Assembly: GCF_007741515.1 (NCBI RefSeq)
Contig: NZ_CP036263.1
Span: 4,327,178-4,391,177 of the forward strand
Direction: 5' to 3'
From: Adhaeretor mobilis
GTDB lineage: Bacteria > Planctomycetota > Planctomycetia > Pirellulales > Lacipirellulaceae
Length of the DNA: 64,000 nt
Part shown: positions 34,662-42,925 of the stretch, one piece after another
How positions within the stretch are numbered: position 1 is the stretch's first letter
How the letters are laid out: each line of letters begins with the position of its first letter
The notes under the pieces: generated by a model
The model's input: only the letters and a program-made list of their open reading frames with translations
Told to the model about the DNA's origin: nothing
The model's database searches: none
Program-made: the position numbers and the translations under genes

Positions 34662-36286
34662 GGGGCGTCCTCCGAAGGTAGCTCAACGGAACTACTCATA
34701 GCCGCGCTGGGCGGTGTGGGTGGTCGCTGTTCTCCACGGGCCAGATCACGGAATCGCCACAGTTCGGTCATACGATATCCAGTGTAACGGCCGATTGCTA
34801 TGAAGGCAGCAATCGTCAGCAAATGAATCTCTGGATAGATGAGAATCAACCGCCCCACCTCATTCCAGCTCAAGAGCAGGAAGCAGAACACCGAAACGAC
34901 GATTGTGCCGACGACCAACTGCAGCGCGAAGCCAATACCATCCTCCTCGGCAGACACATAGAATCGTTCAATCATGATCGTCAAAACGACTAACGGTAGC
35001 AGGATCGCTTTGCCAGTCGGGGTAAGCCCCAACTGGTTGAGCATCGAGACGCCAAATAAAACGCACAGTATGATCAACGTGAGAATGATACTCAGACGCG
35101 GGACCATCAGCAGGTGGAGGCGTTCGACCAAGGATCGTCCGCCTAGTCCGACGGCGATGATCACACCGAACACCACGAGACCTGTCGCTAGATCCGCGTA
35201 GATAAAGCTCATGGCCAATAAGGCAGGCGCAAACGTTCCGTAGGTTTGAATTCCGATCACGTTACGAAACAGAGCTGTGATCAAAGCGCCCAGCGGCAGC
35301 AGCAGCAGTAGCGAGAGCGTACCATGCATGCCTACCGGTAGGTTTGTGAGATCGAGCGCCTGACTGAAATGAGGCACCCCTGACTTCAATACTTCGCGGG
35401 ATGGAGCCAGACGGCGCATCGAGAATGTCGATTCCAGTTTGTCGACTACGGAAGTATCCGATGGGCGAGCGATAACTTCCCCGCCGATCCGTGCAGGGAT
35501 GAAGTGCACGGGCATATGTCGAGCAAAACCGTATTCAGGATCAAACGGAATCCATAGATTATCACGAAAGACTTCTAGCCAGACGTGCGGCTTAATCACA
35601 GTTTGCTGTCTTAACTCAAACCCTGTTACCAGTCGCGTCGGAAAATCGGCAGCTCGGCAAAGCGCAACCATCGTGCGAGCGCGTCCGAGGGAGGAGGCAC
35701 GACTGCCATCGATGATGTTTGCGACCGAATCGCTTTCCGATTCTTGGTTCGATCCCTTGATGTCGTGAGTACAATGATCGAACAGAAGCTGCAATCGTTC
35801 CTCATCCGTTTCAGAGTCACCGGTTATTTGCTGCAATTCCCGATCTAGTTTCAATCGGAGCTGGCCATCTTCCTGCTGAAGATAGCGAGATTTGTCATCG
35901 GGACGAAGGTTCACCAAGTCATCGATTCGGTGACCGTTTCCCTCAGGACTTAGACGAATCTTGAACTCAGCTGTCACGCGGACAGGGCCAGGCACCCTGG
36001 TCTTAGATACAAAGTCACGTGCGCCGCTAGTCAGACGACGCGTCGTGTCTTCGCGACCCGGGAATTCCTCCGAAATAATCGTCGCGTAGTTCGTCTCTTT
36101 CGGCAAAGCAATCCAGACGGTGGCATCTTTACCAGCTTCGAAGCTGATGTCGTAGCTCAGCTCCCATAGACTGTCTTGCAGAGCCGTGGTGGTGGCTTCA
36201 CGGGAATTGTGTCGAATCGCCATGCAGGAAAGTCCCACAAGAACAAGTCCGGCTACGGTAAGATGACTAAGTGATCGGGCGCCCAC
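34658..36286 (-). CDS. Inactive transglutaminase domain fused to seven-transmembrane module
   Basis: A 542-residue membrane protein. An N-terminal helix (about 8-24) leads to a periplasmic transglutaminase-like domain (about 40-265), then a seven-helix region (about 318-515; LSLLLLLPLGALITALFRNVIGIQTYGTFAPALLAM is its start). Aligning ALCRAADFPTRLVTGF with the active transglutaminases of this window puts S199 where the catalytic Cys should be, while H234 (KPHVWLEVF) and D249 (WIPFDPEYG) remain. So it is probably a binding or sensing domain, not an enzyme. It belongs to the Transglut_i_TM/7TM_transglut families. Co-translated with the RimK-like ligase and divergent from the retropepsin-like gene. 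Confidence 0.9.
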   Translation of the reverse strand: MGARSLSHLTVAGLVLVGLSCMAIRHNSREATTTALQDSLWELSYDISFEAGKDATVWIALPKETNYATIISEEFPGREDTTRRLTSGARDFVSKTRVPGPVRVTAEFKIRLSPEGNGHRIDDLVNLRPDDKSRYLQQEDGQLRLKLDRELQQITGDSETDEERLQLLFDHCTHDIKGSNQESESDSVANIIDGSRASSLGRARTMVALCRAADFPTRLVTGFELRQQTVIKPHVWLEVFRDNLWIPFDPEYGFARHMPVHFIPARIGGEVIARPSDTSVVDKLESTFSMRRLAPSREVLKSGVPHFSQALDLTNLPVGMHGTLSLLLLLPLGALITALFRNVIGIQTYGTFAPALLAMSFIYADLATGLVVFGVIIAVGLGGRSLVERLHLLMVPRLSIILTLIILCVLFGVSMLNQLGLTPTGKAILLPLVVLTIMIERFYVSAEEDGIGFALQLVVGTIVVSVFCFLLLSWNEVGRLILIYPEIHLLTIAAFIAIGRYTGYRMTELWRFRDLARGEQRPPTPPSAAMSSSVELPSEDAP

Positions 36287-36531
36287 GGTGGCCTACCTAC
36301 GACTGTTACTGGGGGAAATGTCGGGTAAAATGTGTAAGCTACCCTTCGGCAGCTTTCTGGCAGCGGGAACTTATCACCCGCCGTGCAGTCTTGTAATATA
36401 GGTCGTGAAAGTAACGAGACGGGTTCTGCTTGGCTTCTCAGCCTGAGCCCTAGACCACCCGCTTTCGCGGCTGGCATAGCCGATTCTCCAACATGCGTAC
36501 CAGTTACACAAGTTAAGAGGAATAAATAAAA

Positions 36532-37149
36532 ATGGCAGCCTACAGCAAATACAACGATTATGTCCGCTCTAAGATACCACTGCTAAGCGCGGCCTTTCTC
36601 ATTCTGAGCGCCGGCCTACTGCTAGGAGTTGGCCAAGCCAAGGAAAAGGCAGAGCAGGAAACGGCTACACAGGAAAAAGCTGAAAAGCAAGAGCCGAAGA
36701 AGTCGCAGAAAAGCGTCATCGGCGCTACGGCTGTACTCACGGAGCCTGAAACTGGGTTCGAGCTAAAATCTCGTGTGGACACTGGTGCCAAGACTTGCTC
36801 GCTGCATGTGGAAGAGTGGGAGATCGAAGACGAGGTGGAGAACGAAGACATTCGCAAAGAGATGAAAGCTAATATCGGTAAGAAGATCCGCTTTCGTATT
36901 AAGAGTTCCAAGGGGGAGAGTAAATGGCTTGAGCGAAAGATCGTTGACTACGCGATTTACAAAACGTCTGAGAAAAAGGAACGTCGCTACAAGATCATGC
37001 TGAAGCTTCGCTGGAACGATCTCGAGAAAGAAGTCTTATTGAACCTCAATGACCGCTCTCATCTTGAATTCCCTCTCCTTCTAGGACGTAATTACTTGCG
37101 CGGCGATCTTGTGGTTGATGTCGATTTGGATGTCAGCGAAAGAGATTGA
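36532..37149 (+). CDS. Membrane-anchored retropepsin-like protease (RimK-linked, 'ATP-dependent zinc protease' family)
   Basis: A 205-residue protein. Residues 14-36 form a signal anchor; 37-60 are a Lys/Glu/Gln-rich spacer (EKAEQETATQEKAEKQE); 61-200 are the protease domain with the aspartyl motif D83-T-G-A-K-T (SRVDTGAKTCSLH) and the family ending LLLGRNYLRGDLVVDVD. The family, historically named ATP-dependent zinc protease, is related to retropepsins and includes RimB, which trims residues added by RimK. It is divergent from the RimK-like ligase/7TM pair (245 bp between starts), matching the known gene association. The anchor would place the domain outside the cytoplasmic membrane, on the same side as the 7TM protein's soluble domain. 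Confidence 0.9.
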   Translation: MAAYSKYNDYVRSKIPLLSAAFLILSAGLLLGVGQAKEKAEQETATQEKAEKQEPKKSQKSVIGATAVLTEPETGFELKSRVDTGAKTCSLHVEEWEIEDEVENEDIRKEMKANIGKKIRFRIKSSKGESKWLERKIVDYAIYKTSEKKERRYKIMLKLRWNDLEKEVLLNLNDRSHLEFPLLLGRNYLRGDLVVDVDLDVSERD

Positions 37150-37188
37150 ACGAGTCTTCCAATACAGTCGAAGCGAGAATTACTAGTC

Positions 37189-37830
37189 ATGAATAACCAT
37201 GTCTTCCAGCAAGTCAAGCAAGCCGGCGTACTGGCCGTGCTCATGATCGACCGTGTCGAACACGCTGTCCCGCTGGCCAATGCCTTGCTTGCCGGTGGTG
37301 TGCGGGCTATGGAGCTTACGCTTCGTAGCGATGCAGCCTTGCCAGCACTCGAGGCGATTCGTGCTGCGACGCCGGAGATGATCGTGGGCGTAGGCACGGT
37401 GCTCACGCCCGAGCAGGTGCAAGCCGCTCAAGAGCGCGGGGCGGCCTTTCTTGTCTCGCCCGGATTGAATCCCAGAGTCCTCGAAGCGGCCGCGAAAATT
37501 GATGTGCCGTTCGCTCCTGGTATTGCAACGGCTTCGGATATCGAAGCAGCGCTAGAATTCGGCTGCAAGACTCTCAAATACTTCCCCGCCGAGTTGCTTG
37601 GCGGATTGCCCTATCTACGGGCGATAGCAGCGCCTTACGCCCATCTAGGCTTGGAGTACATTCCACTCGGTGGCGTGAAGCAATCGAACCTCGCTGAATA
37701 CCTCGCTGAACCGTTGATTTCAGCGGTAGGCGGTTCGTGGCTCGCTCCGAATCAACTGCTTCATGAGGGCGACTGGGGGCAGGTCGAAGATCTCGCAAGA
37801 GCGGCTGCAGAGACGGTCAAGCAACGCTAG
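37189..37830 (+). CDS. eda: KDPG/KHG aldolase
   Basis: A 213-residue class I aldolase barrel. The Schiff-base lysine is K130 in KTLKYFPAELLGG, the base E42 in AMELTLRS, and the phosphate/carboxylate-binding Arg R46; VGVGTVLTPEQ and SPGLNPRVLEAA are also typical. It cleaves 2-keto-3-deoxy-6-phosphogluconate to pyruvate and glyceraldehyde-3-phosphate, and possibly 4-hydroxy-2-oxoglutarate. No kinase or dehydratase of the Entner-Doudoroff path lies nearby. It follows the retropepsin-like gene by 39 bp, so it may be read from the same promoter although no functional link is obvious. Confidence 0.92.
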   Translation: MNNHVFQQVKQAGVLAVLMIDRVEHAVPLANALLAGGVRAMELTLRSDAALPALEAIRAATPEMIVGVGTVLTPEQVQAAQERGAAFLVSPGLNPRVLEAAAKIDVPFAPGIATASDIEAALEFGCKTLKYFPAELLGGLPYLRAIAAPYAHLGLEYIPLGGVKQSNLAEYLAEPLISAVGGSWLAPNQLLHEGDWGQVEDLARAAAETVKQR

Positions 37831-37875
37831 GGAATCTTCACGGTGGCTGAGCTACGTGCACGTCGGCCTTGGCGT

Positions 37876-38808
37876 TCAAGGAAGTTTACGCGAAAGCTGT
37901 CCTACGGGGGTGCCTTCTTGCAGTTGGGCGATCATGTCGTGGGTCGCTTCTTCCACGGCACGCTGCCACTGTGAGTCGTCGTACTTCCCACGATACTCTT
38001 CCCGCTGGTGGGCGAAGATGATGCCGCGCGAGCTATTGACCACGGCTCCTAATCCTTGCTCATCGAACCCTCCCGCTACGTCAGCCGCTCCGCCGCCTTG
38101 GCTGCCAAAACCGGGCACGAGGAACCACGTGTGTGGCATCGCTTGACGCAGCTCGGCAAGTTGCTCTGGATAAGTAGCGCCCGCCACAGCTCCCACGATG
38201 CCATAGCCACACTCGCCGACCGTTTCTGCGGAGAGGCGATCGACCAATTCGGCCACGTGACGATAGACACAAAGTTCGTCCGCAACCAAATCTTGCAGAA
38301 GCCCGCCGCCCGGGTTGGAAGTCTTCACTAACACGAACAGGCCAGCGCTACGCTGGGTGGCCACGTTCACAAACGGTGTGAGGCTGTCTTCGCCAAGGTA
38401 GGGACTCACCGTAAGCGAGTCCGCGCCCCAAGGGCTATCCCTGCGACCTAGCCAACCGCGAGCGTACGCCTCGGCGGTTGAACCTATATCATTGCGTTTG
38501 CCGTCGAGAATCACGAGCAAACCTTGATCTTGCGCGTAGCGAATCACCGTTCCCAGAGCGGTCATTCCAACAGGACCGAGCTCCTCGAAGAACGCTGCCT
38601 GTGGTTTCACGGCCGGCACCAGCGGAGCGACGACATCAATGATCTGTTGGCAGAAAGCTAGATAGGCGCCGGCGCGCTCCTGAGGTTCGCCTAGCATGGC
38701 ATTCGTCAGCGGTGCGGGAAGCTGCTCCCAGCGCGGGTCGAGCCCCACGACCACAGGGTTCCCGCAACGCCGGACAGCCCCGGCCAACTGATCCATAAAG
38801 TGACTCAC
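37876..38808 (-). CDS. pyrF: Orotidine-5'-phosphate decarboxylase (long, type 2)
   Basis: A 310-residue enzyme of the last step of UMP synthesis. The catalytic Lys/Asp cluster is in VILDGKRNDIGSTAEAYA, and VVVGLDPRWEQLP at the N-terminus, LVKTSNPGGG and FLVPGFGSQGGG (phosphate loop) complete the barrel. Length and motifs are those of the larger bacterial type 2 family rather than the short E. coli type. The gene is convergent with eda and divergent from the DUF1501 gene. The start at 38808 (MSHFMDQLAGAV) has an internal alternative ATG four codons on. Confidence 0.94.
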   Translation of the reverse strand: MSHFMDQLAGAVRRCGNPVVVGLDPRWEQLPAPLTNAMLGEPQERAGAYLAFCQQIIDVVAPLVPAVKPQAAFFEELGPVGMTALGTVIRYAQDQGLLVILDGKRNDIGSTAEAYARGWLGRRDSPWGADSLTVSPYLGEDSLTPFVNVATQRSAGLFVLVKTSNPGGGLLQDLVADELCVYRHVAELVDRLSAETVGECGYGIVGAVAGATYPEQLAELRQAMPHTWFLVPGFGSQGGGAADVAGGFDEQGLGAVVNSSRGIIFAHQREEYRGKYDDSQWQRAVEEATHDMIAQLQEGTPVGQLSRKLP

Positions 38809-39166
38809 ACTGCATATCCTTTGCTATTTTGGTTCTACTGCTGGACTTAGCAGCTGGACTTGGCTACTTAGGGGTAAGAATCGCAGTTTGCCCAGTATAG
38901 ATCGCCATGAGCGTTTGAATACCGGGCGTTGGCCTCTGCCACCCGCCCCACCATTAAGGTTTTTGACTAGTTTTCGAGACTCAGATATACTGTCCGCAGC
39001 AGAGCAAGCCCCCCACCGCTACACGATCCCACCGAGGCGTCGCCCCACCGATTCGTTCCCGCCCGCACGCCGGCAAGTTTTCCGGCATCATACCCCGCCT
39101 TGCTCAAGACGTTTTCCTTCGTCTTGACAGCATGTGAATCCAACTAGAATTCAGTAGGAGACCGCT
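38809..39166. promoter_or_regulatory. Divergent intergenic region, no gene seen
   Basis: A 358-bp space between the divergent starts of pyrF and the DUF1501 gene. The 79-codon open frame inside it is Pro/Arg-rich with no recognisable family and is probably chance. The region must hold promoters for both directions. A clear ribosome site (AGGAG at 39156-39160, six bases before the GTG at 39167) decides the DUF1501 start. Confidence 0.5.
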
Positions 39167-40489
39167 GTGCTTCCTCTTATTCGTTCGATGAGTTCCCACC
39201 CTTTAAGTCGGCGCGGGTTTCTGTCCGTAGGTGCGTTGAGCGGGCTTGGGCTCGGTTTGGCAGACTTCTTAGCAATTCGTGAATCGGCGGCCGCTGAGAA
39301 TCTTTACGAGACGCCGCCCCAGGTGGCCAAGAGTGTTATTCACATCTTTCTCCCTGGGGGACTTTCAGCGCAGGAATCTTTCGACCCGAAGCCCTATGCC
39401 CCGATTGAGTATCGCGGTGAGTTGCGGGCCATTCCCACGAAGATAACCGGCGAGAGCTTTAGCGAACTGCTGCCCAAGACTGCTCAGCTTGCCGACAAGC
39501 TCACTGTCGTGCGATCACTCACGCATGGCGAGGCGGCCCACGAGCGTGGCCAACACAACATGATGACCTACTATCGGCCGAGCCCCGCCCTGCAGTTCCC
39601 CAGCATGGGAAGCGTGGTGAGCCACGAGCAAGGTCCACGCAACAATCTGCCCGGCTACATCTGTGTGCCTAATGCGCCTAACCCGTACGCGAGCTCCGGC
39701 TACCTGAGTTCCGCGTATGCTCCGTTTGCCTTAGGAGACGCACCAGAGCGGGCAGGGTTCAAAGTGCGCGACCTGAATCATCCCGGAGGAATCGATCACT
39801 CTCGCGCGATGCGACGCCGCCAGGCGCTTGAAATAGTGAATCGTCAGTTCACAAGCCAAACTACCTCGGACGATGTCCATGCGATGTCAAGCTTCTACGA
39901 ACGCGCTTTCGACTTGATCGATTCACCTGCTGCACGCGAAGCATTCAATTTGGAGGCAGAAGAAGGCAAAGTGCGCGATCGCTATGGTCGCAACCAAGCA
40001 GGGCAGCGCATGCTCATGGCACGTCGGCTGGTGGAGGCAGGTGCCCGCTTCGTAACACTTTCCTACGGCGGCTGGGATCACCACCAGCAAGTCACGACGA
40101 ACATGCGCCGAAACATGCCAGCGTTCGATCAAGGCTATGCAGCACTCATCGCCGACTTAGAAGAACGCGGCCTGCTGGGAGAAACCTTAGTGCTGGTATC
40201 CAGCGAGTTCGGTCGCACGCCAAAGATCAATGCGGATGGCGGCCGCGATCATTGGTCGAAGGTGTTCAGCGTGGTGCTGGCTGGCGGAGGAACCAAACGG
40301 GGAGCGGTGGTCGGATCATCCGGCCCCACGGCAAGCGACCCGGAGGAAACACCCATTTCGCCTGAAGATCTCGCCACGACCATTTACCATCAGCTCGGTA
40401 TTCCAGCGAATAAAGAACTGATGTCTCCCGGCGGCCGGCCCGTTGAGATAGTCAACGGCGGCAAAATTCGCCCAGAACTCTTGGGCTAA
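39167..40489 (+). CDS. DUF1501 domain protein with Tat signal
   Basis: A 440-residue exported protein, first of a four-gene planctomycete block. The N-terminus has a twin-arginine signal (SRRGFLSVGALSGLGLGLADFLA). The body is of the alkaline-phosphatase/sulfatase-like superfamily to which DUF1501 belongs: HIFLPGGLSAQESFDPKP, VRSLTHGEAAHERGQHNMMTYY, FVTLSYGGWDHH, LVSSEFGRTPKIN, GGRDHWSKVFSVVLAGGG. The metal-ligand style Asp/His residues in GGWDHH and GRDHW are in place. Enzymatic activity is not established. I use the GTG at 39167 with its AGGAG site; the ATG at 39188 is an alternative that would still keep the Tat motif. Confidence 0.93.
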   Translation: MLPLIRSMSSHPLSRRGFLSVGALSGLGLGLADFLAIRESAAAENLYETPPQVAKSVIHIFLPGGLSAQESFDPKPYAPIEYRGELRAIPTKITGESFSELLPKTAQLADKLTVVRSLTHGEAAHERGQHNMMTYYRPSPALQFPSMGSVVSHEQGPRNNLPGYICVPNAPNPYASSGYLSSAYAPFALGDAPERAGFKVRDLNHPGGIDHSRAMRRRQALEIVNRQFTSQTTSDDVHAMSSFYERAFDLIDSPAAREAFNLEAEEGKVRDRYGRNQAGQRMLMARRLVEAGARFVTLSYGGWDHHQQVTTNMRRNMPAFDQGYAALIADLEERGLLGETLVLVSSEFGRTPKINADGGRDHWSKVFSVVLAGGGTKRGAVVGSSGPTASDPEETPISPEDLATTIYHQLGIPANKELMSPGGRPVEIVNGGKIRPELLG

Positions 40490-40501
40490 ACGAGCGCGAT
40501 T

Positions 40502-42925
40502 TTGAAAAACACCAGCCACGCTACGATCAGCCGCAATCGCAATTGCTGTCGGAACATCCGACTGACGATTTTGCGACTGGCAGCCAACTGCGTAGTCCTA
40601 ACGACCCTCGCAACCAACGTCGTTGCAGGTGATCCGCGTTTGCAGCAATTGAAACCGCAAGGAGCTACGCGCGGCCAGGAAGTAGAAGTTCAAGTCGTTG
40701 CTGTCCGGGCTGGTAAGGATTCGCTCGAATTGATGTTTTCTCGTCCCGGCATCGAAGTTACAGAGCTCAAGCATCAGGAAAAGAATCGCTACCTTGCCAA
40801 GCTAAATATCGCTGAAGATTGCCCGCTGGGTCGTCACCCGGTTCGGTTGCGCACAGCCTCGGGGCTCACCAATCTTCTCACCTTTCATGTTGGCATGCTT
40901 CCCACGATCTCAGAAGTAGAGCCCAACAACTCCGTGGAGACCGCTCAGCCAATCGAGGGCGAGGTCACGGTCCAAGGCACCATCTTGCCGGAGGATCTCG
41001 ATTACTTTCGTTTGAATTTAGAAGCCGGCGACCGTATTTCCATCGAAGTCGAAGGGCTACGTCTGGGACGCACCTTCTTCGACCCGTGCCTGCTGGTCAC
41101 GAACGCGTCAGGGGAACAAGTCGCCCATTGCGACGATGCGCCGCTAACCTGGCAAGATCCGTTTGTCACCTTTACCGCCGCAGAGGCTGGCGAGTACACC
41201 GTCCAACTGCGCGAGGCGGCATATCGCGGGAACAATCTCTCCACTTATCGCATGCACGTGGGGCAGTTTCCTCGTCCTAGCGGTGCATTCCCACCCGGCG
41301 GCAAGCCGGGGGAGAAACTAGAAGTGACTTGGCTGGGAACCAACTCTGGCATGGAAAAAGAAACTATCGAGTTACCTCCCGCTGGAACGTCTGGTCGCGG
41401 TCAAGCAACCGCTTGGGTATTTCCCAAGAACGAGCAGGGCATTGCTCCCTCGGGAGTTCCCGTAAGAATTATCGATCTGCCTCGTACGCTTGAGGTCGAG
41501 CCTAACAATGGCCGAAAGAGTGCAAGCGAGTGCGAAGTGCCGGGGGTCGTTACCGGCATCATCCGGGAAGAGAATGATCGCGATCTGTTTCGCTTCACGG
41601 CTAAGAAAAGTGCTGTTTTAGACATCTATGCGCTCGCCCGCAGTTTGCGTTCGCCGCTAGATCCGGTGATTCGCATTCTTGCAGCAGACGGGAAACGTCT
41701 CGGAGGAAACGACGATTCCGAAGGCCGCCCGGATAGCTTCGTGCGATTCAAGGCTCCCGCCGATGGAGAGTATCTCCTGGAGGTCCGCGATCATCTCAAT
41801 CGCGGCGGACCCGGCTTTGTCTATTGGGTTGAAATGACTCCGCCTAAGCCGGCCGTCGAAGTGAAGGTCGAAGAACTACGCCGCTACTTCGCAACAACGC
41901 TCGACGTCCCCCAGGGGGGGCTCACTGCGGCAATGCTGAGCGTGAGCGAGAAGAACCGAAATGCTTCGGTAGACTTGGTGCTAAAAGACCTGCCACCAGG
42001 AGTCGAGGCACAAATGCCTGCGCTGCCAAAGAATCTCAGACGCCTCCCCATTTTGCTCCGAGCAAAGCCAGACGCACCCTTAAGTGGAAGTCTCGCCACA
42101 TTTAAGTTTCCCGAAGGCGACCTCCAGCCCAGCTTCAACCAGCAAACATGGCTCATCCGAGGCTTAAACAATCGGCCCGTGTGGAGTCATTATGAAGATC
42201 GCGTTCCGGTAAGTGTCACCAAGAAAATCCCCTTCAAGGTCGAAATCGTCGCACCACAAGCTCCCCTGGTGCGCAACGGTTCCAAGAACCTAAAAGTTGT
42301 TGCCGTTCGGGACGAGGGTTTTGACGATTCGATCAAGGTTCATCTGCTCTATAACCCAACCGGCGTTTCCTCGAATCGTTCGCGTTCGATCCTCAAAGGA
42401 AAAACCGAAGCGATCATTCCCATCACTGCGAACAACAATATCGCCGTCGAGGAGTGGCCTATCGCAGTGCTCGCCGAGGCATCGATCGGTGGGCGGATAG
42501 TAAGTGCCTCCGAGTTTGTCACGCTCAAAGTCGCAGAGGCCTACCTGAATCTCGCATTCCCGACAGTTGCTGTACAACAGGGCGAGCCCGTTGAGTATGT
42601 CGTCGGAGTAGCAGTGAACACGCCTTTCTCGAACGAAGCGGAAGCGACTTTGCTCGGCTTACCGCCAGGCGTTACCGCCCAGCCCGTACGATTTAGTGCC
42701 GACGCTAAGGAGTTGAAGTTTACTGTGCAGACAACTCCCCAGTCACGCGTGGGTAGGCATCGGCAAGTTTCTTGCCGAGTGGTCATCACTGAGAACGGCG
42801 AGCCGGTAACACACAACCTTGGTCGGGGCGAGTTGCGTATTGACCCGCTTCCCAAGGCAGAGGAAAAAGAGAAAGCTTCTCAGGCAGCCAGTACGCCTTC
42901 ACCAGAGAAACGGAGCTCGTCATGA
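40502..42925 (+). CDS. Exported protein with pre-peptidase C-terminal (PPC) domains
   Basis: An 807-residue secreted protein of Ig/jelly-roll-like repeats. A signal peptide spans about 20-43 (LTILRLAANCVVLTTLATNVVAG). Two PPC-type domains each open with an EVEPNN motif (SEVEPNNSVETAQPI near 140 and LEVEPNNGRKSASE near 330) and continue DLDYFRLNLEAGDRISIEVEG and DRDLFRFTAKKSAVLDIYALA. Such domains bind polymers or assist secretion. The start is uncertain: the frame opens with TTG at 40502, just after the DUF1501 stop, with only a weak ribosome site. The stop overlaps the next ATG (ATGA). In planctomycetes this gene class travels with DUF1501 and DUF1549/DUF1553 genes; function unknown. Confidence 0.87.
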   Translation: MKNTSHATISRNRNCCRNIRLTILRLAANCVVLTTLATNVVAGDPRLQQLKPQGATRGQEVEVQVVAVRAGKDSLELMFSRPGIEVTELKHQEKNRYLAKLNIAEDCPLGRHPVRLRTASGLTNLLTFHVGMLPTISEVEPNNSVETAQPIEGEVTVQGTILPEDLDYFRLNLEAGDRISIEVEGLRLGRTFFDPCLLVTNASGEQVAHCDDAPLTWQDPFVTFTAAEAGEYTVQLREAAYRGNNLSTYRMHVGQFPRPSGAFPPGGKPGEKLEVTWLGTNSGMEKETIELPPAGTSGRGQATAWVFPKNEQGIAPSGVPVRIIDLPRTLEVEPNNGRKSASECEVPGVVTGIIREENDRDLFRFTAKKSAVLDIYALARSLRSPLDPVIRILAADGKRLGGNDDSEGRPDSFVRFKAPADGEYLLEVRDHLNRGGPGFVYWVEMTPPKPAVEVKVEELRRYFATTLDVPQGGLTAAMLSVSEKNRNASVDLVLKDLPPGVEAQMPALPKNLRRLPILLRAKPDAPLSGSLATFKFPEGDLQPSFNQQTWLIRGLNNRPVWSHYEDRVPVSVTKKIPFKVEIVAPQAPLVRNGSKNLKVVAVRDEGFDDSIKVHLLYNPTGVSSNRSRSILKGKTEAIIPITANNNIAVEEWPIAVLAEASIGGRIVSASEFVTLKVAEAYLNLAFPTVAVQQGEPVEYVVGVAVNTPFSNEAEATLLGLPPGVTAQPVRFSADAKELKFTVQTTPQSRVGRHRQVSCRVVITENGEPVTHNLGRGELRIDPLPKAEEKEKASQAASTPSPEKRSSS

